Shown here: positions 6,534 through 16,332 of the stretch, piece by piece
How the letters are laid out: each line of letters starts with the position of its first letter
How positions within the stretch are numbered: position 1 is the stretch's first letter
Source: Psychrobacter sp. 72-O-c
Lineage (GTDB): Bacteria > Pseudomonadota > Gammaproteobacteria > Pseudomonadales > Moraxellaceae
Direction: 5' to 3'
Assembly (NCBI RefSeq): GCF_904846605.1
Contig: NZ_CAJHBI010000008.1
Location: forward strand, 1-64,000
DNA: 64,000 bases
Notes under the pieces: generated by a model
What the model saw: only the letters and a program-made list of their open reading frames with translations
What the model was told of the DNA's origin: nothing
Database searches by the model: none
Program-made: the position numbers and the translations under genes

Positions 6534-8351
6534 TTATATTGCCTTTGTGCGCTCAGTCAGCCACTCAAGAGCAGCCCCTTTCACACGACCATTTAGCTCA
6601 GCATAGACTTGCTTATGATAGTCATTTAACCAATTTACTTCTACATCGCTTAATAATGACTTTTCGATTAAACGAGTATCGATTGGGCAATAAGTCACCG
6701 TCTCAAAATTAAGGAAGTCACCGAATTCAGTTTCTGTAGGCTGAGCAACGCGCTTATTGACCATCAAGTTTTCGATGCGGATGCCCCATTTACCTTCACG
6801 ATATAAGCCCGGCTCATTACTTGAAATCATGCCCTCTTTCATCGCGCGCTCTTTAGGCGTGCTGGCACTGTAGGCAATCACTTGTGGGCCTTCGTGAACG
6901 TTTAAGAAGAAACCGACGCCATGACCGGTACCATGACCATAATCCATCTGCGCTTGCCATAATGGGGCACGGCAAATCGCATCAATCAATGGTGAGGCGA
7001 TGCCATCAGGGAAGTTGGCACGTGCAAGCGCAACATGGGCTTTAAGCACGGTGGAGAAGTCGCTTTTGTGCGTGTCGCTCACGTGCCCAATACCGACTAC
7101 ACGAGTGATATCAGTAGTGCCATTTTGATACTGGCCACCTGAATCAATCAATAATAAGCCGCCCTCGCCCTTGCTAACATCAAGATAGCTGAACTTCTCT
7201 GGCGTTGCACGATAATGTGGCAACGCGCCGTTTTCATTAAAGCCTGCAATCGTCGGAAAGCTCGGTGAAACATAATGTGGCTGACGACTGCGCTTCTCAA
7301 TCAACATACTGTCAACATCTAACTCGCTTAAGCGCTCGCCAGCATTTAGCTTTTGCTCAAATTCGGCAAAGAACTCACATAACGCGGCGCCGTCTTGACG
7401 CATAGCTTCACGTACATGGTCAATATCAGCATCTGACTTAACTGATTTGAGTAAAGAACTAGGAGCCATTTGCTCAATAAAGCCAATATCATCGACCATC
7501 TTAGATAGCGTGCCAACGGCAACTTTACTTGGGTCTAATAACAATAAGTCTTCAGGAGTCAAAGCGCCTAATGCGTCTTGTACAGCATCATAGCTAGCAA
7601 GAGTAAACCCGCTGTCTTTTAAACCTTGTTCAATATCGCTACTGATTTTATTATTATCGACAAACAACGTTGCCTTGTCGCTACTGATAAGCAAGTGAGA
7701 TAAGAATATCGGATTATAATCGACATCAGCACCGCGCAAATTGGTCAGCCAGGCGATATCATCTAAGCTTGATAGTAGATGATGAGTCGCGCCCGCTTCC
7801 TTCATGCCTTCTCTTACCGCTGCAAGCTTTGAAGCTGCAGACTGCGCGACAAACTGGGCATCATGCGCATACAACTTTGCCATTGGTAACGCAGGACGAT
7901 CAGGCCAAACGTTGTTGAGCACATCACGCTCAGTAATGAGGGTGACTTCATTGGCATCAAAAGCATTTAACAGCTTATCTTGCTCAGCGATAGACAGAAC
8001 ATTGCCATCAACCGCCACGCTATCACCCTCTTGCAAATGGTCAGCAAGCCAATCAATATGATTGGGCTGCTTTGGCGCCATCTTCTCTAAGCTGATACCA
8101 GTATCTTCTAATTGATCAGCAGCATGTACCCAATAGCGGCTATCTGTCCACAGTCCAGCAAAGTCAGCAGTCACGACTAAGGTACCTACCGATCCAGTAA
8201 ATCCGGTTAGCCATTCACGCGCTTGCCAATATTCTGGCAAATATTCTGATAAATGCGGATCGGCTGACGGCACAATAATGGCCGTCAAGTCTTGCTCAAC
8301 CAATGCTTGACGCAGGTTATCGATACGATCATGAATATTTTGTTTATTCAT
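6534..8351 (-). CDS. Xaa-Pro aminopeptidase (aminopeptidase P, M24B family)
   Basis: This metallo-enzyme removes the N-terminal residue of peptides with proline in second position. At 605 aa it has the three-part layout of the long, eukaryote-like APP1 type: two creatinase-like N-terminal domains (about 1-310), the M24 'pita-bread' catalytic domain (about 315-535) and a short C-terminal M24_C extension. Metal ligands are visible: the two Asp in LLIDSGGQYQNGTTDIT, the His in GHGTGHGVGFFLNVHEGP, and the Glu residues in MISSNEPGLY and WGIRIENL. No signal peptide is seen, so it is cytosolic. It probably acts with the nearby POT peptide transporter in peptide use, though they are about 390 bp apart with a terminator between them and form separate transcripts. 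Confidence 0.92.
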   Translation of the reverse strand: MNKQNIHDRIDNLRQALVEQDLTAIIVPSADPHLSEYLPEYWQAREWLTGFTGSVGTLVVTADFAGLWTDSRYWVHAADQLEDTGISLEKMAPKQPNHIDWLADHLQEGDSVAVDGNVLSIAEQDKLLNAFDANEVTLITERDVLNNVWPDRPALPMAKLYAHDAQFVAQSAASKLAAVREGMKEAGATHHLLSSLDDIAWLTNLRGADVDYNPIFLSHLLISSDKATLFVDNNKISSDIEQGLKDSGFTLASYDAVQDALGALTPEDLLLLDPSKVAVGTLSKMVDDIGFIEQMAPSSLLKSVKSDADIDHVREAMRQDGAALCEFFAEFEQKLNAGERLSELDVDSMLIEKRSRQPHYVSPSFPTIAGFNENGALPHYRATPEKFSYLDVSKGEGGLLLIDSGGQYQNGTTDITRVVGIGHVSDTHKSDFSTVLKAHVALARANFPDGIASPLIDAICRAPLWQAQMDYGHGTGHGVGFFLNVHEGPQVIAYSASTPKERAMKEGMISSNEPGLYREGKWGIRIENLMVNKRVAQPTETEFGDFLNFETVTYCPIDTRLIEKSLLSDVEVNWLNDYHKQVYAELNGRVKGAALEWLTERTKAI

Positions 8352-8743
8352 TGGGTTATTCCTTATTCATTTTTTAGAGAGGTTCTATCATGAGACGACT
8401 ATAAGTAGTCTTTTTATTTAAGCAGTTGAACTTATATTTAGTAACGGCAAACACTATTTGAATTTAAGTATATAGTTCAATTTATTAAAACTACCAATTT
8501 ATTAAAAAAAGTATCGAGAGTAACTGCTACACGATATAAAAAGATAGACAGATAAGCATAAGTACTACGCTATTACCGAAGAGTATTATTAGATGTTTGG
8601 GCAGATAGTAGGCTTTCAATAGCCTGATAGAAATATATAAGCAATTAGATAACAAAAACGTGCTACCAATTATGGCAACACGTCCTATCACACGTAAATT
8701 ATGCGGTTGTCATTCACGAATATATCTTAATACATCTTATCAA
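8352..8743. other. AT-rich spacer with a terminator
   Basis: This region lies between the aminopeptidase start and the transporter stop. It holds the terminator at 8653-8683 and presumably the aminopeptidase promoter. No gene is seen. Confidence 0.6.
8653..8683 (-). terminator. Terminator of the POT transporter gene
   Basis: In minus-strand RNA ACGUGUUGCC pairs with GGUAGCACGU (positions 8683-8658) with two G-U pairs and a 6-base loop. A U5 tract (8657-8653) follows. It lies about 60 bp past the stop codon. Confidence 0.75.
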
Positions 8744-10306
8744 TTAGCTAAGCTGATCAGCACGCTCGCTCTTTTTAAGCATATTATTAACAGGCTTTGC
8801 TAATACTAATAATATAATGGCGGTAACCACCAAAAAGATCGTCATGGTCGTAAATAGACCCGGTAACCCTTCAATCTTATCCGCTGACACATGGCCACCG
8901 AAGAAAGCAGCAACCAAGTTACCCAGCGCTATAGAGGCAAAGAAAAGACCCATCATCTGGCCTTGCATACCCTTTGGCGCAAGCTTAGTCATTGCCGACA
9001 AGCCAACAGGACTGAGCGCTAACTCACCGAGGGTTAACAGGAATAGGCTACCCACTAACCACAAAGGTGACGCCAATCCACCTTCATTGGTCAAGATACT
9101 TTTAGACGCAAATATCATCAACGCAAAGCCGGCGGCGGCCAACAGCATACCAAGCGCGAACTTAGTCATACTACTCGGTTCAAGGCCTCGATTGCCAAGC
9201 TTGACCCATAGAATACTAGCGATGGGTGCTAACATTAAAATAAACAGTGGGTTTAGTGACTGAAACCAAATACTGGGTATCTCAAAACCTAAGACATTAA
9301 GATCGGTATAGTTATCGGCGAACAAGTTAAAAGAAGTCGGTTGCTGCTCAAAGCTTGACCAAAATAGCGTCGAGCCAACAATCAGGATGAAGCAGATTAA
9401 CAAACGCAGCTTATCTGTTTTATCCAGTCGCGGTGACAGGAACATAACCGCAAAGTACAGTATGACCACAGCTGCAATGACATAAGTCATATACTCTGCG
9501 ACCATTTCAGGCGCAAATGGCATGATGCCGGTACTGACCAAAATTGTCAGCAACGCCAAAGAGGCTAGGAACCCTATTACCCAGCGTCCCACATTTGTGA
9601 AACGGCCAGTCGTTTGTTCCCATTCAGGAGTAATTTTTTTGGCACGGGCATAACGATTCAAAGTTTTCTTAGCTGAAAAACGATAGATCAGCAACGAAAC
9701 CAGCATGCCCAGACCACCGACACCAAAGCCCACATGCCACATGCCTTTTTCTTTAAACACCCCGACAATAAGCGCGGCTAATAACGCACCAATATTGATA
9801 CCCATATAAAATAAAGTAAAGCCGCCATCACGGCGCGCATCGCTTTTGGGGTACAACGCACCAACCATCACTGAGATACAGGTTTTGAATAAGCCTGAAC
9901 CCAAAACAATACACATCAGACCTACGAAAAATAGCGTCATACCAAACATAGCAGATAGCGCAATACACAAATGACCAAGGGCAATAATAATACTGCCCCA
10001 CCAGAGTGCTCTTTCCTGACCCAGCCAGTTATCAGCCAACCAACCACCAGGCACGGCTGCCAAATAAAGGGAGCCGGCAAAGATACCATAGATAGCAGAG
10101 GCAGTTACTTCATCAAAACCAAAACCGCCGCTACCGACGGTCGCCACCATAAATAAGACCAGTAGCGGACGAATACTATAATAAGAAAAACGTTCCCACA
10201 TCTCTGTGAAAAATAACGGACGTAGCGGTTTAGGATGCCCCATAAACCCATCTTCTAGCGCTGCCAATTCGGCGGCGCTAAATTCTGATTGTGACTCTGT
10301 ACTCAT
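8744..10306 (-). CDS. Proton-dependent oligopeptide transporter (POT/PTR2, MFS)
   Basis: This inner-membrane symporter imports di- and tripeptides with protons. The 520-aa protein has 12-14 hydrophobic segments. It carries the POT signature in helix 1, FFTEMWERFSYYSIRPLLVLFM, where the E-x-x-E-R-F motif couples protons, and the second PTR2 motif FTLFYMGINIGALLA near residue 165. It resembles DtpA/YdgR-type proteins in layout, but which Dtp paralogue it is cannot be decided here. The gene has its own terminator and is preceded (10451) by the terminator of the upstream gene, so it is probably monocistronic. Confidence 0.93.
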   Translation of the reverse strand: MSTESQSEFSAAELAALEDGFMGHPKPLRPLFFTEMWERFSYYSIRPLLVLFMVATVGSGGFGFDEVTASAIYGIFAGSLYLAAVPGGWLADNWLGQERALWWGSIIIALGHLCIALSAMFGMTLFFVGLMCIVLGSGLFKTCISVMVGALYPKSDARRDGGFTLFYMGINIGALLAALIVGVFKEKGMWHVGFGVGGLGMLVSLLIYRFSAKKTLNRYARAKKITPEWEQTTGRFTNVGRWVIGFLASLALLTILVSTGIMPFAPEMVAEYMTYVIAAVVILYFAVMFLSPRLDKTDKLRLLICFILIVGSTLFWSSFEQQPTSFNLFADNYTDLNVLGFEIPSIWFQSLNPLFILMLAPIASILWVKLGNRGLEPSSMTKFALGMLLAAAGFALMIFASKSILTNEGGLASPLWLVGSLFLLTLGELALSPVGLSAMTKLAPKGMQGQMMGLFFASIALGNLVAAFFGGHVSADKIEGLPGLFTTMTIFLVVTAIILLVLAKPVNNMLKKSERADQLS

Positions 10307-10448
10307 GACTTTATTCCTTTAAAGATTATTATTATATGACCAAACCCTTAATTATTCTGATAGGCGGTCATATGTGCGGGTTATTGTTCAGCTAAACTGA
10401 CTGCAAGTAAAGAAAAAAATTGTTTATTAATTATACAAATACCCACAA

Positions 10449-10482
10449 AAAAACTCGCTTACCAATTACTGGAAGCGAGTTT
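10449..10482 (-). terminator. Strong terminator downstream of the Ala-rich membrane protein gene
   Basis: AAACTCGCTT (10451-10460) pairs with AAGCGAGTTT (10473-10482) around a 12-base loop. In the minus direction the stem runs into a tract of seven T's. Confidence 0.85.
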
Positions 10483-10587
10483 GCGTACAACATTCATTTA
10501 AGTCATAACAAGTAGGAAGCATAGCAAGTAAAAATTATAATGAGCCAATAGCCCTTTATAACCTAAAAAAATAACCTAAAAATCTAT

Positions 10588-11028
10588 TTATTCTGCAACG
10601 ACCGTAGCACCATCTAAATCGCCATCAGCTTGTTCAGCAGTTAAGTCAGCGTCACCCACAGCGGCTTGGTTCACTGTCCCTTCAGCGGTTGCAGTGCCGG
10701 CTTCAGCAGTAATTATCGCATCGCCAGTACTTGGAGCAGGGGTGACCATCGCATCAGCTGCCGTATCTGGAGTAGTTGCAGCAGCAGTAACTGGAGCAAC
10801 AGCTTCTACCGTATCAGCTTCAGCTGGCGCGGCATCTTCTTTAGCAATCACTACTGCTTCATCAGCGGCGACTGACTCTTCTGTAGGCTCAGCGGTAATA
10901 TGCTCACCAGCTGGACGCAGCCAGGCTGAAATGCCAATAAGTAGGACAATACCTAAAAACAAGGCAATGCCAACTAGAGTAAACATTAACTCTTTTTTTG
11001 GATTGTTTTTAACGATATCTTCTGACAT
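10588..11028 (-). CDS. Single-span membrane protein with an acidic Ala/Thr-rich tail
   Basis: No named family is recognised. The 146 aa consist of a short cytosolic N-terminus (MSEDIVKNNPKKELMF), one hydrophobic helix (about 17-36, TLVGIALFLGIVLLIGISAW) and about 105 residues of low-complexity Ala/Thr/Glu/Val sequence that is strongly acidic. The charge pattern (lysines before the helix) predicts N-in, with the tail in the periplasm. Such proteins are common between conserved genes in Moraxellaceae, and function cannot be inferred. The reading frame is supported by its ATG, its stop and the terminator 110 bp downstream. A long open frame on the other strand (10694-11059) is its shadow. Confidence 0.7.
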   Translation of the reverse strand: MSEDIVKNNPKKELMFTLVGIALFLGIVLLIGISAWLRPAGEHITAEPTEESVAADEAVVIAKEDAAPAEADTVEAVAPVTAAATTPDTAADAMVTPAPSTGDAIITAEAGTATAEGTVNQAAVGDADLTAEQADGDLDGATVVAE

Positions 11029-11168
11029 ACCTTATCCACCTTGCGCAAAAAATATTTAATGTATTGGCCTATTATATCGCAATTTATACCGATTTGTTAA
11101 AACCCTTAACGATTTAAAGGAATTATTAGCAAAAATTTTATTCATCAAGCATTTATCATCATTATTGT

Positions 11169-12743
11169 CTATTTACCTAAGCGTGCACGAGTGTTTGAAC
11201 GCTTGCCAAGATAGCTTAATAATAATAATAGGGCAATGATAAATAGGATGGGATAACTACCCATAAGCATGAAAGGGGTGTTGCCGACCCGTGCTTGAAT
11301 ATTACCCCGTAGGACGGTGCGCTCAAATTGCGGTGCGCGCTTAACGATACGTCCTTTATGATCGATGATAGCGGTAACGCCGGTATTAGTCGCACGCATA
11401 AACCAGCGACCATTCTCAAGGGCACGCATTTGTACCATTTGCAAATGTTGTAGCGGTCCTGCTGAAGTCCCAAACCACGCATCATTCGATATAGTCAATA
11501 AAAAGTCCGTATCGATGGCATTCTTACGAGTAGTATCAGGATAAGCCACTTCATAACAAACGGCAGCGCCTAGATTGTGTCCGCGTACTCGTAGCGGCGA
11601 CTGCTGATCACTACCGCGACTATAGCTCATAATGTCTTGGCTACCGGCTAGATTGGGCAAAATATCTAATACGCCTTCGAACGGAATATATTCACCAAAC
11701 GGTACCAGACGCTGTTTCTTATAGAGGCCATCGGCTTCTGCACCCAGTGCAATCACACTATTATAAAACGGTGGGTATTTGTCAGTACTGGCGTCGAATG
11801 CAGCTTCATCTTTATAAGGAATACCCGTGACCCATGTAGTATCAGTGGCATTGGCCATTTTGACCATTTCACTAATAAAGCCAATCGCCTCAGTCTGAAA
11901 CATAGGAATAGACGATTCAGGCCACACCACAACATCGCGCCCCCATTCACTACGGGTCAAAGTCGCATAAATCTCTAGTGTTTTTACTTGAAATTCAGTG
12001 AGCCATTTTAGATCTTGCGGGATATTGCCTTGGATTAAGGATACTGATAAGTCAGGCGTACCTTTGGGCTTGGTCCATTGAGGATTGATCAGCCATAACG
12101 AGGTGCTAATTACTAATATTATTACCGAGACCAGCATATAACCGCCGCGGCGACGTAGTAGCTCAACCATACTGGCTGCCAATAACACGGCAACAAAAGA
12201 GACCGCAAATACGCCCGCAACTGGTGCTAAGGAAGACAACCAATACTGTTCAGTAAACGCATAACCGACGAATAGCCATGGAAAACCCGTGAATAGCCAA
12301 GTTTTCATCCATTCCTGTAATATCCAAAGGGCTGCAAAAGAAAAAGGCTGTTTGCCGACCATACGGTTAAAAATCAGCGCCAAAAAGCCATGAAATAACC
12401 CCATGCCTAGGCCCATCAGCGCGATCATAATCAGCGCTAGCCATGTCGGCGTGTCACCATAAACATGAATAGAGGTATATAACCAAAAGGCACCAACGCA
12501 CCACAGCCCCGTACCGTATGCTTGACCGATGAAAAAGGCACGCTTACCAGTCATGTCTGGCATTAATAGCGCATACAGAATCGCTGGAGATACGATTGCC
12601 AATGGCCAAACGCCATAAGGGGCGAGCGCAAATAAAAATATCGCCCCTGCCAGCCAAGCAAGCAAAATAGTCAGACCAAGCGGTAAGCCTTTAGACTTAT
12701 TAGCGTTCAGACGCTTTTGTAAATCAACCGTAGACAGGCGCAT
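11169..12743 (-). CDS. lnt: Apolipoprotein N-acyltransferase
   Basis: Lnt adds the third acyl chain to the N-terminal cysteine of lipoproteins in the inner membrane, the last step of their maturation before Lol transport. The 524-aa protein has about six N-terminal membrane helices (residues 20-215), then a periplasmic nitrilase-fold domain (about 230-480) and a final helix. The catalytic Glu-Lys-Cys triad is visible in VVVWPESSIP, LYKKQRLVPFGEY and AAVCYEVAYPD. It follows corC as in many gammaproteobacteria, but a 252-bp gap with a terminator separates them. Lgt, the first enzyme of the same pathway, is at the other end of the window. Confidence 0.96.
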   Translation of the reverse strand: MRLSTVDLQKRLNANKSKGLPLGLTILLAWLAGAIFLFALAPYGVWPLAIVSPAILYALLMPDMTGKRAFFIGQAYGTGLWCVGAFWLYTSIHVYGDTPTWLALIMIALMGLGMGLFHGFLALIFNRMVGKQPFSFAALWILQEWMKTWLFTGFPWLFVGYAFTEQYWLSSLAPVAGVFAVSFVAVLLAASMVELLRRRGGYMLVSVIILVISTSLWLINPQWTKPKGTPDLSVSLIQGNIPQDLKWLTEFQVKTLEIYATLTRSEWGRDVVVWPESSIPMFQTEAIGFISEMVKMANATDTTWVTGIPYKDEAAFDASTDKYPPFYNSVIALGAEADGLYKKQRLVPFGEYIPFEGVLDILPNLAGSQDIMSYSRGSDQQSPLRVRGHNLGAAVCYEVAYPDTTRKNAIDTDFLLTISNDAWFGTSAGPLQHLQMVQMRALENGRWFMRATNTGVTAIIDHKGRIVKRAPQFERTVLRGNIQARVGNTPFMLMGSYPILFIIALLLLLSYLGKRSNTRARLGK

Positions 12744-12928
12744 ATCAATTATCCAAAATTATCAACTTTCAATACCAGCTCTTAAAATTCAAATCTTAGC
12801 TCATGGTTTAATTTGAGAAAAGCTTGCCGACTTGCATTTAAGCCCCTTAAATTAAGCCCGCCCATAATACCAGCCTGTACTGATAAATGGGTAAATTTGC
12901 GTGCTTTATATCGCTAACGCTAAACAGA

Positions 12929-12955
12929 AAAAAACACGACCGCAATCGTGTTTTT
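12929..12955. terminator. Terminator between corC and lnt
   Basis: AAAACACGA (12931-12939) pairs with TCGTGTTTT (12946-12954) around a 6-base loop, with A and T tracts on both sides. In the minus direction it would stop transcription after corC. Confidence 0.75.
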
Positions 12956-12995
12956 ATCGTTTGAGCTTACTTTTAAAACTTACCTGAACGGCAAT

Positions 12996-13895
12996 TTAAT
13001 GGCTGCCTATCAATAACTGCTGATCAGGATCAGTTTTAGTCACCTCTAAATTATGAATAAAACGCCCTTCTACATCTATGACCGTAATTTGCCAGTCATC
13101 TATTTTTATACTCTCGCCTTCCAAATCACCCACGTAGCCAAGCGCTTGCATTACCAGACCGCCCATCGTATCGACGTCGGTGTCATCAAAATTACTGCCA
13201 AGCTCATCATTACAGTCTTCAATCACGGTAGAAGCTTGCACCCGCCAAGTATTAGGCTTTTCGGGATGGACAACAATATTATTAATATCACTGTCTTCAT
13301 CGAAGTCGTCATGCTCATCGACGATATCACCGACGATCTCTTCCAACAAATCTTCCATGGTCACTACACCAGCGAAACTACCAAAATCATCAACCACAAT
13401 CGCCATATGTACCTGCGTGCGCTGTAAAGAGCGTAGCAAGGTATCAGAACGCGCCGACTCACTGATATATAACGGCTGGCGTACTAAGTCTTTTAGGCGC
13501 TTGCTATCAATTTCATCTTCTTGATCCCGCACCATATGCACTAAGATAGGAATCAAATCTTTGGCCAACAAAATCCCGATGACCGCATCATCATCTTGAC
13601 TGTCAAATACAGGATAGCGTGAATGGGTAGTATCAAGGATGATATCCATGACTTCAGCGAGGCTAGTACTTTCGTGCAGACCGATAACTTGCGGGCGTGG
13701 CGTCATGATTTCGCGTACTTGAGTCGCGGGTAGATCCAGCACACCCTCTAGCATATCGACAGTGTCAGGCTCTAAGAATTGGCGCGAGTGTTGCACCAAA
13801 AGAATCAATTCATCACGGGTTTCGGGGGCGGTCGATAGCCAGCGTTTTAAGCCGCGCATCGACCAACTACTCGGGCTGGGAGTGTCGTCAGACAT
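12996..13895 (-). CDS. corC: CorC/YbeX-type CBS-domain protein
   Basis: A cytosolic 299-aa protein of the HlyC/CorC family, historically linked to magnesium and cobalt efflux and, for YbeX, to ribosome and RNA metabolism. It lacks the membrane DUF21 part of longer family members. A pair of CBS domains (about 65-190) begins with MTPRPQVIGL and includes VVDDFGSFAGVVTMEDLLEEIVGDIVDEHD in pieces. The C-terminal CorC_HlyC domain (about 205-290) includes VDTMGGLVMQALGYV. Usually it sits in ybeZ-ybeY-ybeX-lnt. Here lnt follows, but ybeZ and ybeY are not upstream: a divergent DUF4105 gene is. Confidence 0.88.
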   Translation of the reverse strand: MSDDTPSPSSWSMRGLKRWLSTAPETRDELILLVQHSRQFLEPDTVDMLEGVLDLPATQVREIMTPRPQVIGLHESTSLAEVMDIILDTTHSRYPVFDSQDDDAVIGILLAKDLIPILVHMVRDQEDEIDSKRLKDLVRQPLYISESARSDTLLRSLQRTQVHMAIVVDDFGSFAGVVTMEDLLEEIVGDIVDEHDDFDEDSDINNIVVHPEKPNTWRVQASTVIEDCNDELGSNFDDTDVDTMGGLVMQALGYVGDLEGESIKIDDWQITVIDVEGRFIHNLEVTKTDPDQQLLIGSH

Positions 13896-14180
13896 GGTGT
13901 TGTGAGTTAACCTCTTTAGTTAATGACAGTTTATTGGTTAGTGACATTTAGTTAATGGCAGTTTTAATGATAATTAAAATAGTACATAAAACAATAAATG
14001 GGGACTAAAACGATAAATAAAACCGATTATCTCAACCTTAAAGACTAATAGGCCAGTTTAAATTAGCTTCACTTTATCGCAAGGCTGACAGACATTCAAC
14101 GACAAATTTATCCAAATTGTATTGTCAGTGTGTTATAAATTTTGCTATGGTCAAAGCCTCTATTTATTTAGTCTACACTT

Positions 14181-15551
14181 ATGTCGCCTCGTTCTTTTTT
14201 TTCACGTTTGCTATCGTCTCGTAAGACTAAGCCCAATCTATCGAACCCTACTGAAAATGGCAGCCATCAACCTCATACGTGGCGGCATCATCTTGTGCAA
14301 TTTCTTATAGTGGCCGCGCTAGTATTGTCTGCCGTTTGGCTACTAATGGCAATTTGGTATCAATTTGGGTCGCATAGTCCAATATCTTGGTTAGTGACAG
14401 CAATGATAGTGAGTTTATTAACTTCTCTACTTACTTTGCGCTATTTTCCCAATATTTTTAATAATAAGCGGTCCAAAAACAAAACAGTTGAAAACAATGT
14501 TTCTAAAGGGAATGTTGATAAAAACACAGCTTCTAATAACATAGCTTTTAATAAAGGCACAACCACTAAAATTACCGCTACTAAATGGCTAGCTGTATTG
14601 TATACCACTGTTTGGCTAATCGGTGCAGGCTGGTTTATCTTTATTACACCTCAGCAGCAACGCGACTGGCAGCCCGATGTTAGTCAAAGGCTTTCTTATC
14701 AGCGCGATGCGAATAATCCTAATTTGATTACATTTACCAATGTACGCAACTTTGACTGGCATAGTACTGATGAGACTAGTGTCAATAAAACTAGTGCCAA
14801 TAAAACTAGCAAGAAGACCGTTGAGCGCTGGGATACCCGTACTGTTGATCTGTCCAAATTATCCGGCGTCGATGTGATTAATTCCTACTGGATGGGACCA
14901 CTGATTGCTCATACCTTAGTCAGCTTTCGCTTCGAAGATGATAGGCCATTGTCATTATCGCTAGAGATTCGTAAAGAAAATGGCGAATCATTTTCAGCGC
15001 TTGGTGGATTTTTTAAGCGCTTTGAGCTCAGCCTTATCGCTGCTGAAGAGCGAGATATTATTTATACTCGTACTAACGTGCGTGGCGAACAAGTTTATTT
15101 ATTCCCTGTCAGCCATCTACAACAGCGCGAAGTACGGTCATTATTTGAGTCTTATTTAACCGTCGCCGATGAGCTCAATGCACAGCCAGCGTGGTATAAC
15201 ACTTTGACCAGCAACTGTACCAATATTATCTTTTATATGGCGCGGATCGTCAGCGGTGAGCGGCTGCCATGGGATTATCGGATTTGGGTTTCTGGTTGGC
15301 TACCCAACTATCTATATGACATAGGCATGCTAGACGCAGCTCCAGAGCAAGATGGTCAGCCATGGTCAATGGACAAGTGGTATGAACAGGCGCATATCAA
15401 TCCAAAAGTTAAAGGCTTTAATAATGAATCATCTGCTAATGGCGATGGCGGTAAAATTAACAGTAACAGTGACTTTTCGAGCCAAATTCGTCAAGGTATC
15501 CCTATTCCACCTCTTGCCGACTCTCATGCCATACGGGTTAATCCCAATTGA
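14181..15551 (+). CDS. DUF4105 (Lnb N-terminal-like) membrane protein
   Basis: This 456-aa protein belongs, by motif, to the DUF4105 group, whose fold resembles a cysteine-peptidase-like periplasmic domain; the reaction is not established. Two or three hydrophobic segments lie in the first 155 residues (around 40-60, 68-85 and 137-152), separated by an Asn/Lys/Thr-rich loop. The soluble domain follows. The conserved histidine is in GPLIAHTLVSFRF and the cysteine in NTLTSNCTNIIFYMARIV, the pattern expected of the family. A Thr/Ser/Asn/Lys repeat (T-S-V-N-K-T-S-A-N-K-T-S) near residue 195 looks like a slipped insertion. No strong ribosome site precedes ATG 14181, so the start is uncertain. It converges with the next gene with 26 bp between stops. 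Confidence 0.85.
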   Translation: MSPRSFFSRLLSSRKTKPNLSNPTENGSHQPHTWRHHLVQFLIVAALVLSAVWLLMAIWYQFGSHSPISWLVTAMIVSLLTSLLTLRYFPNIFNNKRSKNKTVENNVSKGNVDKNTASNNIAFNKGTTTKITATKWLAVLYTTVWLIGAGWFIFITPQQQRDWQPDVSQRLSYQRDANNPNLITFTNVRNFDWHSTDETSVNKTSANKTSKKTVERWDTRTVDLSKLSGVDVINSYWMGPLIAHTLVSFRFEDDRPLSLSLEIRKENGESFSALGGFFKRFELSLIAAEERDIIYTRTNVRGEQVYLFPVSHLQQREVRSLFESYLTVADELNAQPAWYNTLTSNCTNIIFYMARIVSGERLPWDYRIWVSGWLPNYLYDIGMLDAAPEQDGQPWSMDKWYEQAHINPKVKGFNNESSANGDGGKINSNSDFSSQIRQGIPIPPLADSHAIRVNPN

Positions 15552-15577
15552 ACCAACAGCCGCTAAATAAATATCAG

Positions 15578-16171
15578 CTAAGGATTTACCCAATTGACTA
15601 CTCGGGTTTCCATCTCTTCGTCCGACATACCAGTCTCAGTGACGCAGCGGCCTGCTATCCCAATATTAGCGGCGCGCATTTGCTGTTGAGTGGTCACTGC
15701 ATTTTCGGTTAACAGCAGATGCCAATCTGGTAGCGCCTGCCCTTTATACACTCGCTTATAAGCGCAATGTTCCGGTAACCACATCATATTTGGCATCTTC
15801 TCAGCGGTCAGTTGAATACAGTCAGGCACATACTGCTGGCGGGTATCATAGTGCTGACAGTAACCGGTATCGCAATTCATCAACTGGCAGGCCACATCAG
15901 TATATTCAACTAGGTCTTCGTCAACATCACCATTCTCGTCTTCATCAATATATTTGATCAAGCAACAACTGCCGCAGCCATCACATAAGGCTTCCCACTC
16001 GTTATGATTTAGCTCGCTTAGCGTATAGCGCGACCAAAACTGCGGACGCAAGGGTTCAGTTGGCGTGCTGTCTGTGAGCATAGGCACGGCTGTCTCTGAC
16101 TTTATATCCAATTTTATATCTGGATGAAAGTCTGAGCGGGTATCGGATTGATGTAATAAATTTAGCTTCAT
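15578..16171 (-). CDS. ycgN: YcgN family cysteine-cluster protein (UPF0260)
   Basis: A cytosolic protein of 197 aa with the conserved cysteine pattern of the UPF0260/YcgN group, thought to bind a metal or iron-sulfur centre; the biochemical role is unknown. The motifs are CDGCGSCCL (about 62-70), the block from VACQLMNCDTGYCQHYDTR to DCIQLT, WLPEHCAYKRVYKGQ and the C-terminal GRCVTE. Family members are about 150 aa. The extra 45 residues at the N-terminus (HQSDTRSDFHPDIKLDIKSE and on) are low-complexity, and no internal ATG close to the core is obvious except MLTDST at about residue 31. Confidence 0.9.
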   Translation of the reverse strand: MKLNLLHQSDTRSDFHPDIKLDIKSETAVPMLTDSTPTEPLRPQFWSRYTLSELNHNEWEALCDGCGSCCLIKYIDEDENGDVDEDLVEYTDVACQLMNCDTGYCQHYDTRQQYVPDCIQLTAEKMPNMMWLPEHCAYKRVYKGQALPDWHLLLTENAVTTQQQMRAANIGIAGRCVTETGMSDEEMETRVVNWVNP

Positions 16172-16332
16172 AAGATCGCAGTAGCATTTTGATAAAGAGC
16201 GTTACAGTATTATAGCTGTTTTTGACCGTTATGGGCGTTAAGGTAGTACCGGTAAGCAAATTGCATACTGATAAATACAAATGCATTAACAACATTCATG
16301 CTATAAAACTCAAAATATAAAAGGACAATAAT

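Noticed and set aside
10694-11059. 121-codon Ala/Ser-rich open frame opposite the membrane protein gene at 10588-11028
   Set aside because: A mirror of the Ala/Thr-rich coding sequence on the minus strand; the minus frame has the membrane helix and a terminator.
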